Below are positions 10,449 to 21,398 of a DNA stretch of 64,000 bases, one piece after another (the stretch's first letter is position 1; the number at the start of each line of letters is the position of its first letter). The notes beneath the pieces are model-generated. The model was not told the origin of the DNA and did no database searches. It worked only from the letters and a program-made list of their open reading frames with translations. A program made the translations under genes and the position numbers. The stretch comes from Thecaphora thlaspeos (lineage: Eukaryota > Basidiomycota > Ustilaginomycetes > Urocystidales > Glomosporiaceae). Where the stretch lies: contig UWYS01000012.1 of the NCBI GenBank assembly GCA_900291925.1, positions 434,001 through 498,000 of the forward strand, given 5' to 3'.

Positions 10449-13076
10449 TCACTTCTTGGCCTTCTCGGCGCCGCCGCTGCCCTTGATGCCGCCCTTCTTG
10501 GGCGCCGCCTTGTCGTCCTTCTTGCTGTCCTCCTTGAGCGAAACGATGCGATTGAGCACAATCTTGCCGCTCTTATCCGACTTGTCGCCAAACAGGTCCA
10601 GGTCGCCGCTGAGCCTGTCGAGCGTAAAGTAGGCGGTGCGCATGCCCTGAAAGCGGACGCATTCCTTCCCGACCAGCTGCTCGGCCTTCCTCTGAGGGGC
10701 GCCGGCGCCGGTGCCTGCGGGGACGTCGGTCTGCTCCCTCGCCTTGGCCGCATCGGCGTCGGCGCGCGTGGTGCGCTCCTCGGCCTCCTTGCGCGCCTGC
10801 TCGATTGACTTGCGCGCGACGTCCCAAAAGCCGACCTCGAGGTAGGCGCCTGCGATGACCTCGAGGCTGTCCTTGTTGATGTGGTCGAGATAGTTGGCCT
10901 CGGCGGCCGGATTGTCGCTGGTGAAGAGCCGATGGTAGATGCGCGTCTCGTTGACCTTGACGGGGCTGCCGCTGGCCGCGTGCTCGGCGACCCACTGAAT
11001 GTACGTCTTCGGCTTCGGCGTCGACTCATCGCCGTAGGTGCAGATCACCTCGATCGGCTCGCCCGTCTGGTCGTCGGCCTTGAACAACGTGCAGGTGACG
11101 GGGAAGGGGACCTGGAGCAGCCCGACCGTCTTACCGGGCGCCATGCGGAAGTAATCCTTTGAGTCCTCGGTGCGGAAGTCGGACGCGTCGATGTAGATGG
11201 AACGGGTGAAGGGGATCTTGTTCGTGTCCATCTCGGGGACCTTGGGGTGCAGCGGCTTCTCGAGCTCAAGGTAGAAATCCTCGGGGAGATTCTCGATCGT
11301 CACCTTGAGCGGCTTGGTCACCATCATGAGCCGTGGCGTCGAGCTTTCGAGGTATTGGCGGATGGATTGCTCAAAGCGCGACGTCTGGATCGTCGACTTG
11401 GTCGTCGTGACGCCGAGCGCGCTGACAAACGACAGGATCGCGCCCGGCGGGATGCCGCGCCGCCTCAGCGCGATCAGCGTAAAGAGGCGCGGGTCGTCCC
11501 AGTCCTCGATGTGACCCTCCTTGACCAGCTTGAGGATCTTGCGCTTCGACATCACAGTACCCTCGAGGTCGAGGCGCCCGTACTCGGACTGCCGCGGCTT
11601 GTACACCTCAAGCGTGTCGCAAAGCCAGTCGTACGACTCGCGCGAGAGGACGAACTCGGTTGTGCAGAGCGAGTGCGAGATGTTTTCAAAGCTGTCGACG
11701 AGGCAGTGGGTGAAGTCGTAGGTCGGGTAGATGCACCACTCGGTCCCGGTGCGGTGGTGGGCGGCGCCGAGGACGCGGTAGGCGATCAGGTCCCACATCT
11801 GCGGGTTGCCGTTGTCGAGGTCCTGCTTCATCCGGAGCGTCGCCGTCCCCGGCTGGTACTTGCCGTTCTTCATGTCTTCAAACTCCCTCAGCGACTCTTC
11901 GACCGGCCTGTCCCTGTACCGGCTGGGCTTTCGCGGCCCGCGCTCCGGACCGCCGCGCTGCTCCTTGATCTCGTCGCCGGTCGAGTGGTCCACGTAGGCC
12001 TTGCCGCGCCTGATGAGCTCGACCGCGAGATCGTAGAGCCGCTGGAAGTAGTCGCTCGAGTAGGTGATCTTGAACGGCTCGAAGCCGAGCCATCGGACCA
12101 TCTCGAGAATGCTCTCAAAGTACTTTTCCTCCTCGGCCTCGGGGTTGGTGTCGTCGTAGCGGAGGTAGGTAAGCCCGCCGTGGAAGCGTGCATAGCCGAA
12201 GTTGATGGCAATGGCCTTCGAGTGGCCGATGTGGAGGAAGCCGTTGGGCTCGGGCGGAAAGCGGGTCATGACCATGCCCTTTGTCGTGGCAAGGTGTTGC
12301 TCGCGCAGCTCCGGCTTGATCTGCGGGTTCTCGCCGGGCTTGTGGAGCGCGGCCAGGAAGCCCTCCTTGAACATGGCGTCTGGGTCGGTGGTCCCGCTGC
12401 TGGCGGCGACGGCGGTCGCATCCTTGGCGGCGCCTCCATCTTTGGCGGCGGGCTTGTTGGCATTGGCCTTCTTGGCGCCCTTCTCCTTGGGAGCGGGGGC
12501 TTTCTTGGGACCGTACTTGTCGAGCAGCGCCGCCTCGACTGCCGTCTTGATGTCGATCGTGTTGGCCCAGCGCATCTCAGGCGTCATCTTGACGCCGGCG
12601 AGAATGCCGCTCAGTTTGGGCCAGCCCTCGACCGCGTCAATGTCGGCCTGGTTCGCCGCAATGCAAGCGTCTACCGCAGCGCGACACTGCTCCAGTGTGA
12701 CCGAGACGCCTACGCCGCACTCCTGGTCGAAGGCAGCCTTGTCCGGATTGCCGTCGGTGCCTTCGAGGAACGTGTAGGCGGCATTGATCTGATCGGCCGA
12801 CTTTAGGCTACCGTCAAGCACTCGCTGAATGACGTAGCTCCGCCTTGTGGGGTCTGTGGCGTCCTTTGCGGTCGCCGCCGCGATGACTAGCGTCGAGTTC
12901 TTTGGGTCTAGATTCTTGTCGGAGAGTTGGTGGTCCTGGATGGCGGCCTCGATAGCAGCCGTGTGCTTCGGGTTGTTGAGCGTGTCGATGGCCTTCGGTC
13001 CGGTGAGAGAGATGGACGCAAAGAGCTCGAGCAGCCGAGCGTTCGCCGGATCGTTTACATCAACCTTGGGCGACAT
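10449..13076 (-). CDS. GLN4: Glutaminyl-tRNA synthetase, cytosolic
   Basis: This class Ic synthetase charges tRNA-Gln. It is a single exon of 875 residues; yeast Gln4 has 809. The eukaryote-specific N-terminal helical domain (from LFASISLTGPKAIDTLNNP, residues about 10-190) resembles the GatB-tail-like tRNA-binding appendage. A Lys/Ala linker follows. The Rossmann catalytic core begins TRFPPEPNGFLHIGHSKA, with HIGH at 282-285. The KMSKS loop is VMSKRK (MSK at 509-511). The C-terminal beta-barrel anticodon-binding domains follow, and the protein ends in a Lys/Gly-rich tail. The frame stays open about 200 codons upstream of the ATG, but MSPKVDV aligns with the expected N-terminus. It is divergent from ADE6 across 708 bp. 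Confidence 0.95.
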   Translation of the reverse strand: MSPKVDVNDPANARLLELFASISLTGPKAIDTLNNPKHTAAIEAAIQDHQLSDKNLDPKNSTLVIAAATAKDATDPTRRSYVIQRVLDGSLKSADQINAAYTFLEGTDGNPDKAAFDQECGVGVSVTLEQCRAAVDACIAANQADIDAVEGWPKLSGILAGVKMTPEMRWANTIDIKTAVEAALLDKYGPKKAPAPKEKGAKKANANKPAAKDGGAAKDATAVAASSGTTDPDAMFKEGFLAALHKPGENPQIKPELREQHLATTKGMVMTRFPPEPNGFLHIGHSKAIAINFGYARFHGGLTYLRYDDTNPEAEEEKYFESILEMVRWLGFEPFKITYSSDYFQRLYDLAVELIRRGKAYVDHSTGDEIKEQRGGPERGPRKPSRYRDRPVEESLREFEDMKNGKYQPGTATLRMKQDLDNGNPQMWDLIAYRVLGAAHHRTGTEWCIYPTYDFTHCLVDSFENISHSLCTTEFVLSRESYDWLCDTLEVYKPRQSEYGRLDLEGTVMSKRKILKLVKEGHIEDWDDPRLFTLIALRRRGIPPGAILSFVSALGVTTTKSTIQTSRFEQSIRQYLESSTPRLMMVTKPLKVTIENLPEDFYLELEKPLHPKVPEMDTNKIPFTRSIYIDASDFRTEDSKDYFRMAPGKTVGLLQVPFPVTCTLFKADDQTGEPIEVICTYGDESTPKPKTYIQWVAEHAASGSPVKVNETRIYHRLFTSDNPAAEANYLDHINKDSLEVIAGAYLEVGFWDVARKSIEQARKEAEERTTRADADAAKAREQTDVPAGTGAGAPQRKAEQLVGKECVRFQGMRTAYFTLDRLSGDLDLFGDKSDKSGKIVLNRIVSLKEDSKKDDKAAPKKGGIKGSGGAEKAKK

Positions 13077-13784
13077 ATCAGGCGGGAACTGGAGACTGGA
13101 GAGACTGGAAGAAACGAGAAACGCAAATCCGAGTATCGAGGGGTTTGCTTTCGGGTCGTCGTGCAGTGGTAGTGTCGGAGCGCAAGGGTTGGAGGTCGCC
13201 GTGCAGCCGGTGTGTGGTAGCTCCGAGCGTCTAGTGATACGGTGAGCAAGGAGGCTCTGGTGATGGAAAGGGCAGGAGAGGGGAAGGCTGAAGAGAAGGC
13301 GGACGAGTGAGGGGGTGATGGTCGGAGGCAGCGATAAGACGGGCGGACGGGAGGGATAGAAAGTGGCGGGCAGCCCGCAAGTGAGCGAGAAAATCGAGCT
13401 GGTCCCGTCGGTGGTCCGAGCCACACCCTGTAAAAAAAACCTCGGGAGACGGGATTGGCAGCGGATAAGGCAGCGAGTCAGAAGCAGAGGTGCAGCAAGC
13501 ACCACGGCGTAAGGACGAGGGAGAAAAATAAAGAAAACGACCGTTGACTGGCTTGCTGCCCCGGCATTTCTAAACTCGGCCTGCATCGAAGCCAGCGGCG
13601 ACTTTGGCAGCTTCCCTTCTTGCTGGTCTGGTCGTCCCACCGGCCCTCCCCGCACTCGTTTCCCCCAGTCTCCTCTGAACTCACCCTCCAATTCCATCAG
13701 CTGCTACCTCTTCTTGGCGCAAGCACAGAGAGGCCAGCCAAGGAACACACGACAAAGGTCGTTGATCCGTCCACGTTGCCCACC
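13077..13784. promoter_or_regulatory. shared GLN4/ADE6 divergent promoter
   Basis: The 708 bp between the two start codons must serve both genes. The word CGAGTCAGAAG lies at 13474-13484. Its reverse complement contains TGACTC, the core of Gcn4/Cpc1 general amino-acid-control sites. The same 11-mer occurs in the ALA1/ILS1 shared region (27418-27428). The binding role is inferred. Confidence 0.45.
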
Positions 13785-16700
13785 ATGCTCAACTTTGTCG
13801 GCTCCTCGCTCTTCCAGCCCTCCAAGAGGGACCAGCTCCTCGACGCCGCAAAGGCAAAGGTCGCCTCCCTCGAGTCGCTCGATGCACTCTACACCCACCA
13901 CGTCAACACCACCTCGCCAGAGGCAGAGGCCACCCTCCGCGACGCCGTGTCGCCCCAGGCCAAGATCCTCGAGACCCTGCTCACCTATGGCGACGACTTT
14001 GACCTCCCAGAGACCCGCCAGCGCGTCCAGCAGGCCATCCATGCCGATACGCAGTCATCCCAGGCCACGGGAAGCCATACCGTCGTCCTCTTTGTCCTTC
14101 CTCGACCCGGCAGCATCTCGCCCTGGTCGAGCAAGGCCACAGAGATCGCAAAGATGTGCACGCTCCAGGACCATGTCTCGAGGATTGAGCGAGGCGCCGC
14201 CTTTGTCCTCACGTCGTCATCGTCGCTGTCGTCGGTCGACATCCAGAGCATCCAGGATCTCTTCCACGACAGGATGACGCGGTTCATCTCGGCCGTCCCG
14301 CCGACCGGCGAGGCTCTCTTTCACAAGGCGAGCCCTGGCCCGCTCAAGGAGGTCGACCTGCTGGGACAGGATGGCACCTCGGACCGGCAGGTGGCCAAGG
14401 AGAGGCTGATCGAAGCAAACGAGAGGCTTGGCCTCGCGCTGGCAGGCGACGAAATCGACTACCTCGTTGATGCCTTTGTCGCCGGCAACGACCAGGGCGG
14501 CACGGGCGCGTTGCGCCGCAACCCGACCGATGTCGAGCTCTTCATGTTTGCCCAGGTAAACTCGGAGCACTGCCGCCACAAGATCTTCAACGCTGATTGG
14601 ACCATCGACGGCAAGCTCATGCCCAACACCCTCTTTGGCATGATCCGCAACACCCACAAGCTCCACCCGGAGCATACAATCAGCGCCTACTCGGACAATG
14701 CCGCCGTCATCGAGGGGTACGAGGCTACCCGCTTCGCTCCCAGCCCGCGCAACTTCGGAGCACAGGGAAAGGCGGAGCTACAGGTCTACGACGGTACCAC
14801 GGAACCCATGCCCTTCCTCGCCAAGGTCGAGACTCACAACCATCCGACCGCCGTCTCGCCTTACCCAGGCGCCGCCACCGGCTCCGGAGGAGAGATCCGC
14901 GACGAGGGCGCTGTCGGGCGGGGTTCAAAGCCCAAAGCCGGCATTGTCGGCTTCATGACGAGCAACCTGCTGCTCGAGGGGGACGGCCGACAGCCCTGGG
15001 AAGAGGACTACGGCAAGCCTGCTCACGTCTCGAGCGCGTTCGCCATCATGACCGACGCCCCCCTCGGGAGCGCCGCGTTCAACAACGAGTTCGGACGTCC
15101 CGGCCTCGGCGGCTTCTGGAGGACGTGGTGCGAGCGCGTGCCCGTCGGGGACGCCGAGGAGGGCGCCAACGAGGTCCGGGGCTACCACAAGCCTATCATG
15201 CTTGCTGGCGGCCTTGGCAACGTCCGACCCAAGAATGCGCTCAAGTCGCGCATCACGCCCGGCGCCGCCATCATCGTCCTCGGAGGTCCCGGCATGCTGA
15301 TCGGGCTCGGAGGCGGTGCAGCCTCGTCGATGGCGAGCGGCAGCTCATCGCGCGCCGACCTTGACTTTGCCAGTGTCCAGCGCGAGAACCCAGAGATGCA
15401 GAGGCGATGCCAGCAGGTCATCGATGCCTGCACCGCGCTCAACGACGCCCCCGAGTCGCTCGAGGGCGTCGCCTCACAGGGCAACCCTATCCAGAGCATC
15501 CACGACGTCGGCGCCGGAGGCATCAGCAACGCGCTCCCAGAGCTTGTTCACGACGCCGGCCTTGGAGCGACGTTTGAGATCCGCGACGTCCTCGTCGACG
15601 ACCCGAGCATGAGCCCGATGGAGATCTGGTGCAACGAGTCGCAGGAGCGCTACGTGCTCGCTGTCAGCGCTGAGGACCTGCCGCGCTTCGAGGCGATCGC
15701 CAAGCGCGAGCGCTGCCCGTATTCGGTCGTCGGCCGCGCCACCGCCGAGGAGGAGCTCATCGTCACCGACCGCCTGCTGGGCGGGAAGCCGATCGACCTG
15801 CCGATGCCGATCCTGTTTGGCAAGCCGCCCAAGATTGCTCGCCAGGCGCAGTCGAAGCAGCCGCCGCGCAGGCCCTTTGACACTACGCTGGCGACCTACC
15901 TGTCCGAGATCAAGGAGAACCCGCCGAAGCTGCTGGCCGAGGCGCTCGACCGCGTCCTCCACCTTCCCACCGTCGCCTCCAAGAACTTCCTCATTACCAT
16001 CGGCGACCGTAGCATCACCGGCCTCGTCGTTCGCGACCAGATGGTCGGCCCCTACCAGGTCCCCGTCGCCGACGTCGCCGTCACGCGCACCTCGTACGGC
16101 TTCAACGAGAGCCTGACGGGCGAGGCGATGGCCTCCGGCGAACGTACGCCGCTCGCCCTCATCAGCGCCGCGGCCTCGGCAAGAATGGCCGTCGCCGAGG
16201 CACTGACCAACCTTGCCGCCGCCAGCGTCGAGAAGCTCGAGCGGATCAAGCTGAGCGCCAACTGGATGTGCGCCGCGAGCCATTCGGACGAAGGCGCCCG
16301 GCTCTACGAGGCGGTCGAGGCGGTCGGCCTCGACCTCTGTCCCAAGCTCGGCCTGGCGATCCCCGTCGGCAAGGACTCAATGTCGATGAAGATGGCCTGG
16401 GAGGGCGAGCAGGACGGCTCGAAGCGCGAGGTCACCGCGCCGATGAGCCTTACCGTGACCGCGTTCGCGCCCGTTGTCGACATCACCCACACCTGGACGC
16501 CCCAGCTGCGCACCGACGTCGCTTCGGACACGGTGCTGCTGTTTGTCGACCTGGCGGCCGGCAAGCAGAGGATGGGCGGATCGGCGATCGCCCAGGTCTT
16601 CCGCCAGCTCGGCCACGAGGCTCCCGACGTCGAGGACGCCGCCGTGCTCCGCGCCTTCTTCGAGGCCTGCGCCACGCTCAAGCAGCTACGCGTCCAGAAG

Positions 16701-18026
16701 CGCAACGAGGGAGGACTGGTGCTCGCCTACCACGACCGGTCCGACGGCGGCCTTATCACGACGGTGCTCGAGATGTGCTTTGCCGGCCACGTCGGTGCCG
16801 AGATCTTCCTCGATGCGATCGACCCGGCCGTGCTCGACCCCGTCGCGGCGCTGTTCAACGAGGAGTTGGGCGCCGTCTTCCAGGTCAAGGCGAGCGACGT
16901 CAAGGCGATCTCGACCATATTTACCGCTGCCGGCGTCCCCTCGGGCGCGCTGCACGTGGTCGGACGCGTCACACCCGGTTCGCAGACGATCAGCATCGTC
17001 TCACGCTCGCAATCCCTCCTTTCGGCCTCGAGGGCTGAGCTGCAGCGGGCGTGGGCAGAGACGTCGTACCGCATGCAGTCGCTCCGTGACAATCCGGAGC
17101 TCGCCAAGACTGAGTTCAGCCTCATCACAGACGACGAGGAGGGCGACGCGGCGCTCCGCTACGACCTTACCTACTCGCCGGCCGAAGACGCGCTCGGCTC
17201 GCTCGCGACGGAGCCACTCGAGAGCCGGCCCAAGGTGGCCATCCTGCGCGAGCAGGGCGTCAACGGCCAGATCGAGATGGCTTGGGCCTTTTCGCGCGCC
17301 GGCTTCTGCGCCGTCGACGTCCACATGTCCGACCTCGTCTCGGGGCAGGTGTCGCTATCATCCTTCGTCGGTCTGGCGGCGTGCGGTGGCTTCTCGTTCG
17401 GAGACGTTCTGGGCGCCGCGAGCGGCTGGGCGAACTCGATCCTGCTCAACCCGACGGTGCGCAAGGAGTTCGAAGACTTCTTCCAGAGGGCAGACACCTT
17501 CGCACTGGGAGTGTGCAATGGCTGTCAGTTGCTTAGCCAGCTGGCGCGAGCTGGTCTGATCCCGGGTACGGAGAGCTGGCCGCTGTTCAAGCGAAACCAG
17601 AGCGGACGCTTTGAAGGTCGTCTGTCGACCGTCAAGATCACTGACGAGGCGAGCTCCAACATCTTCCTGCGCGACATGGCGGGGAGCGTGCTACCTGCCA
17701 TTATCGCGCACGGCGAAGGACGAGCGTCGTTCCGAAGCGAGCGGGACATCGCTGCGTGCAAGCAGCAGGGAATGGTGGCGATGCAGTACGTCGACCAGAG
17801 GTATCCCATCAACCCGAACGGATCGCCCGAGGGAATCACGGCCTTGTCGGCGTTGGGAGGTAGGGTGCTCAGCCTCATGCCTCATCCCGAGCGCGGCGTC
17901 GCGCTCTCATCGATGAGCTGGGCCCCGCCCGCCGCGGCCACCGGATGGAAGGGTAAGGGTCCGTGGTTCAGGATGTTTGAGAACGTTAGAAAGTGGGTCG
18001 CACTCAACCAGCAGCAGAGCGCTTGA
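13785..18026 (+). CDS. ADE6: Phosphoribosylformylglycinamidine synthase (FGAM synthase)
   Basis: This enzyme performs the fourth step of de novo purine synthesis: FGAR + glutamine + ATP to FGAM. It is a single exon of 1413 residues, close to yeast Ade6 (1358). It begins with the PurS-like N-terminal domain. Two AIRS/PurL-type ATP-binding halves follow; conserved stretches include [34 protein letters not shown] and [16 protein letters not shown]. The class I glutamine amidotransferase domain is at the C-terminus, with the nucleophile in [10 protein letters not shown] (Cys1244) and the His/Glu pair in LMPHPER (His1367, Glu1369). All catalytic motifs are intact. The start has a CACCATG context and lies right after the shared promoter with GLN4. 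Confidence 0.96.
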   Translation: MLNFVGSSLFQPSKRDQLLDAAKAKVASLESLDALYTHHVNTTSPEAEATLRDAVSPQAKILETLLTYGDDFDLPETRQRVQQAIHADTQSSQATGSHTVVLFVLPRPGSISPWSSKATEIAKMCTLQDHVSRIERGAAFVLTSSSSLSSVDIQSIQDLFHDRMTRFISAVPPTGEALFHKASPGPLKEVDLLGQDGTSDRQVAKERLIEANERLGLALAGDEIDYLVDAFVAGNDQGGTGALRRNPTDVELFMFAQVNSEHCRHKIFNADWTIDGKLMPNTLFGMIRNTHKLHPEHTISAYSDNAAVIEGYEATRFAPSPRNFGAQGKAELQVYDGTTEPMPFLAKVETHNHPTAVSPYPGAATGSGGEIRDEGAVGRGSKPKAGIVGFMTSNLLLEGDGRQPWEEDYGKPAHVSSAFAIMTDAPLGSAAFNNEFGRPGLGGFWRTWCERVPVGDAEEGANEVRGYHKPIMLAGGLGNVRPKNALKSRITPGAAIIVLGGPGMLIGLGGGAASSMASGSSSRADLDFASVQRENPEMQRRCQQVIDACTALNDAPESLEGVASQGNPIQSIHDVGAGGISNALPELVHDAGLGATFEIRDVLVDDPSMSPMEIWCNESQERYVLAVSAEDLPRFEAIAKRERCPYSVVGRATAEEELIVTDRLLGGKPIDLPMPILFGKPPKIARQAQSKQPPRRPFDTTLATYLSEIKENPPKLLAEALDRVLHLPTVASKNFLITIGDRSITGLVVRDQMVGPYQVPVADVAVTRTSYGFNESLTGEAMASGERTPLALISAAASARMAVAEALTNLAAASVEKLERIKLSANWMCAASHSDEGARLYEAVEAVGLDLCPKLGLAIPVGKDSMSMKMAWEGEQDGSKREVTAPMSLTVTAFAPVVDITHTWTPQLRTDVASDTVLLFVDLAAGKQRMGGSAIAQVFRQLGHEAPDVEDAAVLRAFFEACATLKQLRVQKRNEGGLVLAYHDRSDGGLITTVLEMCFAGHVGAEIFLDAIDPAVLDPVAALFNEELGAVFQVKASDVKAISTIFTAAGVPSGALHVVGRVTPGSQTISIVSRSQSLLSASRAELQRAWAETSYRMQSLRDNPELAKTEFSLITDDEEGDAALRYDLTYSPAEDALGSLATEPLESRPKVAILREQGVNGQIEMAWAFSRAGFCAVDVHMSDLVSGQVSLSSFVGLAACGGFSFGDVLGAASGWANSILLNPTVRKEFEDFFQRADTFALGVCNGCQLLSQLARAGLIPGTESWPLFKRNQSGRFEGRLSTVKITDEASSNIFLRDMAGSVLPAIIAHGEGRASFRSERDIAACKQQGMVAMQYVDQRYPINPNGSPEGITALSALGGRVLSLMPHPERGVALSSMSWAPPAAATGWKGKGPWFRMFENVRKWVALNQQQSA

Positions 18027-18570
18027 GCCTCTGTCTGTAGCCCTGCTCTTTGTCTCTCTCTCGATTTCCGACAGAAAGAAATGTGAATGATCGGCTCGTT
18101 CGTGTATCGCTACCCAAGCACTTGCCTCCCTGAGTCTGCGAATGAGGACTGAAAGGTATGCTCTAGCTCAACGGGTGTAAGGTTCTTGTCGGTGCGGACC
18201 TCGTCGCCGCGACACAGCACGGACATTCTTTGTACACCAGCGAGATGTGGGTGGCTTCATCGACCCTCATTGAGACGAACGCTTTGAGGGTTCGGTGTGA
18301 CGGGCTATGGCCAGGCCGGACCGCTGCGGTGAAGTGGCCATCACGCTCGTCCCGCTGCCTGTGGAGCGAAGCGGTTCTGCAGTCGAACGCGTGACTGATG
18401 GTGAGTCCATACGTACTGCGTTGCGTACGTCCCGCTCTTTTGTAATTGCAAAGTACGCCTGTGGTACAGACGACATGGGCTCGCCAGCCCAGCCTAGCCC
18501 AGCCCGGCTGGACAGCTTAGTCGAACGAAGTGATCCTACCCAATTTCCTTCCCGCGACACTGCGCCTCTC
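18027..18570. other. ADE6-YIP3 convergent intergenic region
   Basis: This is 544 bp of 3' flanking sequence between convergent genes. A T-rich stretch follows the ADE6 stop. I see no coding or RNA gene. Confidence 0.4.
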
Positions 18571-19488
18571 TCAAACCGTCTGTGAGACGAAAGGCAGGTG
18601 CCAAACAAAGGTGCATACAGTGAGCAACGTGCCTCGATTCGAGCTGTAACTTCGATTCGCGCGCCGCGAGCTACTCACCTCGACGCCCGTATACTCGGAG
18701 CTGACCGGCGGTTCGATGAAGGCGGCATGACCGAGGACGAGGAAGGCCGAGCTTCCGACCAGCCAGAAGAAGAGGGCGACCGGCGAGGCCCACCAGAGCA
18801 GCGGCAGGCCGATGACGAACAGTCCCGTGTAGAGCGACTTCTGCGTGACGACATGCTCGCCCACCTGCATCGGCTCCGGCGCAAACTTGTTGATGGCCCA
18901 GAAGCCTCCGACCAGGAAGAATATTGCTACCAGGAGGATCGGTGATGTGAGCCTGTGCGAGAAAGGCGGAGGGGGAGAAGCGCGAGATTTATGGCGTCAG
19001 CTTCGGGAAGGATCTGGCTGGGACGAGGCAGAAGGGGCCAGATTGGGAGACGAAACGTACAGGCCGTATACGCCGAGACACGCAATAACGACGGCGTAGT
19101 TTCCGGAAAAGTGGCGGGTATTGTAGGTGATTCGCTGTGGGTTTGTGAAGGGCGAGGGTCGTCGGGGAGAAATGACCCCAATGTCAGCCGGGACGTCGAT
19201 AGTGCCAACGCCTAGCACCTAGCGCTTCTGCGCTGCCGCTAGCGATGCTCACCTGGAACGCCTCGTTGGTGTCTTGAGGCCTGCTGATTCTCTGATGGTC
19301 GAAGAACTCTCCGAGGGGCCGGAGCGAAGAGAGGCGCTCCTGTCGAAGCTCCCTGATCCTCTCTGGGACTGTTTGCGGCGATAACAAGGAGATGGTGTGA
19401 CAGAAGGTCAGCGAAAGATGGGGTCGAACATAGTGGCGGGATAAGGGAGGTGCTCACTCTTCATTGCGAGGCCGAGAAACTGCGCCAT
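18571..19488 (-). CDS. YIP3: PRA1-family prenylated Rab acceptor (Yip3-like)
   Basis: PRA1/Yip3 proteins are small ER/Golgi membrane proteins that bind prenylated Rab GTPases and help vesicle budding. Five exons on the minus strand (19458-19488, 19253-19368, 19061-19134, 18679-18952, 18571-18579) encode 167 residues. Family-typical parts are the cytosolic N-terminus with RPLGEFFDHQRISRPQ, then ITYNTRHFSGNYAVVI. Two long hydrophobic hairpins follow (about residues 65-100 and 115-155, the second with LFVIGLPLLWWASPVALFFW). The last exon has only nine bases (Thr, Val, stop). The final 99-nt intron (18580-18678) is a multiple of three and has no in-frame stop, so its retention would add 33 residues and still end at the same codon. 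Confidence 0.88.
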
Positions 19489-20108
19489 CTTGTCGGATTC
19501 GGCGCTTGTCTAAGTGTCGGTGGTTGTCGTCTGGTGATGGAGCTCCAGGAAAGGAGGATAAGCGGCACCGCAGGAGGGTGGAGGGTGGACGCGAAGGTAG
19601 GAGGTAATAGACAGGAAGGAGCACGAGGAACGAGAGCCGATGACGTGGTGGTGGTCGTGGTGAGCTGTCGGAGAGCAGAGAGAGAGTAGAGTGTGTTGTT
19701 TGGGCGCCGACGTGTCAGGGTCGGGGCGTGAGCCGAAGCGTGCGGCCTTGGCCAGCGGGACGGGACGCCAGGGCACCAGCCACGCAGCGCCCACGCCCCG
19801 CCCACCCACCAGTCCAGTCCCACGTCCATTCCTTGCCTTTGCCTCGCCCGTGCTTTATCCCGAAAGCCGAGGCGAGCCTGCCCCCGCGGTCCGACTGAGC
19901 CGCACGGGAGGGGGGTGGCCATCGCGGCCATCGCTTTTGAAATAGGCGATCGCCTTGCGCCCCCGGCTCTCGTTCCGCTCGCACCAACTCACCGCACCGC
20001 CCTCGCCTCGCGATCTTCCAAAGCTCCACTTGGCCACCACCGCTTCCTGCCCTTCCGCCCTCACCGTCACAAGCGCCACCACAGCCGCCTCTCGCACACT
20101 TACCCACA
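19489..20108. promoter_or_regulatory. divergent YIP3 / complex I subunit promoter region
   Basis: A 620-bp region lies between two divergent genes. The right end (about 19950-20100) is C/T-rich leader sequence ending CACAATG. No specific element can be assigned. Confidence 0.35.
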
Positions 20109-21015
20109 ATGTTGTTCCGAGCCAGCCGCACGCTTCTCAACGCGCGCAAGAACTACGCCTCGCCGCACGCCTACACCTACAAGGAGGGCAAGACGCCCTT
20201 CTGGCGCAAGTTCCGCGAGACCTTCTCGGCCAACCCGGAGATCTCGTCCGGCCTCCCTGAGCCCACGCAGAATCGATACCCGCAGCCCGCCAGCCGCACA
20301 GAGAGGGCCATGGTCCCGCCCTCCAAGGCCAGCGACAACGCCGACAACGTCTACGCCGACCGCGACTTCAGGAGGAAGTACCCCAAGCTAGAGATGATCA
20401 CCCAGAAGGACCTCACCCAGCTCCTCCTCGCCAGCCCCAACGAGAACGGCACCAAGACGTGAGTACGGGAGAGAATGTGCGAGCTTATTGGCTGGCCTGG
20501 CTTGGCTGAGCGGAGCTCTGCTGTTGCCACGAGGGGAACAACAGAGCGATGATCGCCAGGGCAGCTTCCATTGCTTCGTGATACGCAGCGACGAAGAGAA
20601 GGAGGCGTTCCAGCGCTAAATCTTGTCCTGCATCCTTCCGTCCTTATCTTGCCGCCACGCAGCCTGCAATCGCCCGATGACGCCTCCAACACTACGGCCC
20701 TGACCCGACCGGCCGACCTCGACTCGCCCACCGCCTTCACTGACGTGCTGGCCCAGGTGCACCGCTCCTCAGAATCTTCACCCGCCGGATACTACACCGC
20801 CTCCAACCTCCCCCCTCGCCCGCCCTTCAAGACGCCCCACACCATCCTCAAGCTCCAGAAGGGCGCCGTCCCGCACGACCCCCATGCCTACTACCCGGCG
20901 TGAGTAGATCCGTGTCATCCCTATCGAACTTTGTGATGTTAGACGGCTGACCGACTTCTCTTCCGTTTATCTGACTCTCATCTGCTCGCCGAACTACAGC
21001 GAGAACTACGCATAG
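20109..21015 (+). CDS. probable mitochondrial NADH:ubiquinone oxidoreductase accessory subunit (fungal 21-kDa type)
   Basis: The three-exon gene (20109-20458, 20663-20899, 21000-21015) encodes 200 residues, with consistent phases and GTGAGT donors throughout. The N-terminus MLFRASRTLLNARKNYASPH has Arg, Ser and Leu without acidic residues, like a mitochondrial presequence. Stretches such as GKTPFWRKFRETF, NPEISSGLPEPTQNRYPQP and KYPKLEMITQKDL recall the fungal-specific 18-21-kDa accessory subunit of complex I (NUXM-like). That identification is from memory of the family pattern and is moderate. The protein would sit in the membrane arm or interface of complex I. The terminal exon encodes only ENYA after the split codon. 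Confidence 0.6.
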
Positions 21016-21398
21016 AGCGTCCATTGATCGCTTCACGTTTCGTCGTGGAATTGATGAGGCGTGGCAGGCTGTATACGCACGCATGAGCTCGCATTCGCAA
21101 ACGAGATCTTTCAATTCGATGACATCTCGAGAGTATGTAGCTGAGAGAAGGCGGCACTGCGTGCGCATCCCTTGTGCAGCTGTGTTGTATTGTGATGCTT
21201 GGTTCAGGTGGTGCATGTGGTAAAGATCGCGGCTGGTCTGCCCGTATTGGTATCTGAATGAAGCTCTTGATTCCTTGTTGAAGATGTCGTTGATGCTGCC
21301 GGTGTCGCCGATGCTCTCGCAATAGAGCTGTGTACGCTGATGGTGCCGCTGTCGAGGCTATGCGGTGCTTGTCTCTGACGTTCGTTGGTGAAGACCGC
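21016..21398. other. convergent intergenic region
   Basis: This 383-bp gap lies between the complex I subunit gene and the zinc-ribbon gene. No gene or repeat was seen. Confidence 0.35.

Noticed and set aside
11247..12806. 519-codon open frame antisense to GLN4
   Set aside because: It is the mirror of GC-rich third positions in GLN4, a complete and well-matched gene. The antisense protein is repetitive Arg/Leu/Val/Glu without domains.
18160..18210. TAGCTCAACGGG, a tRNA A-box-like word after ADE6
   Set aside because: No matching B box, acceptor stem or cloverleaf was found downstream.
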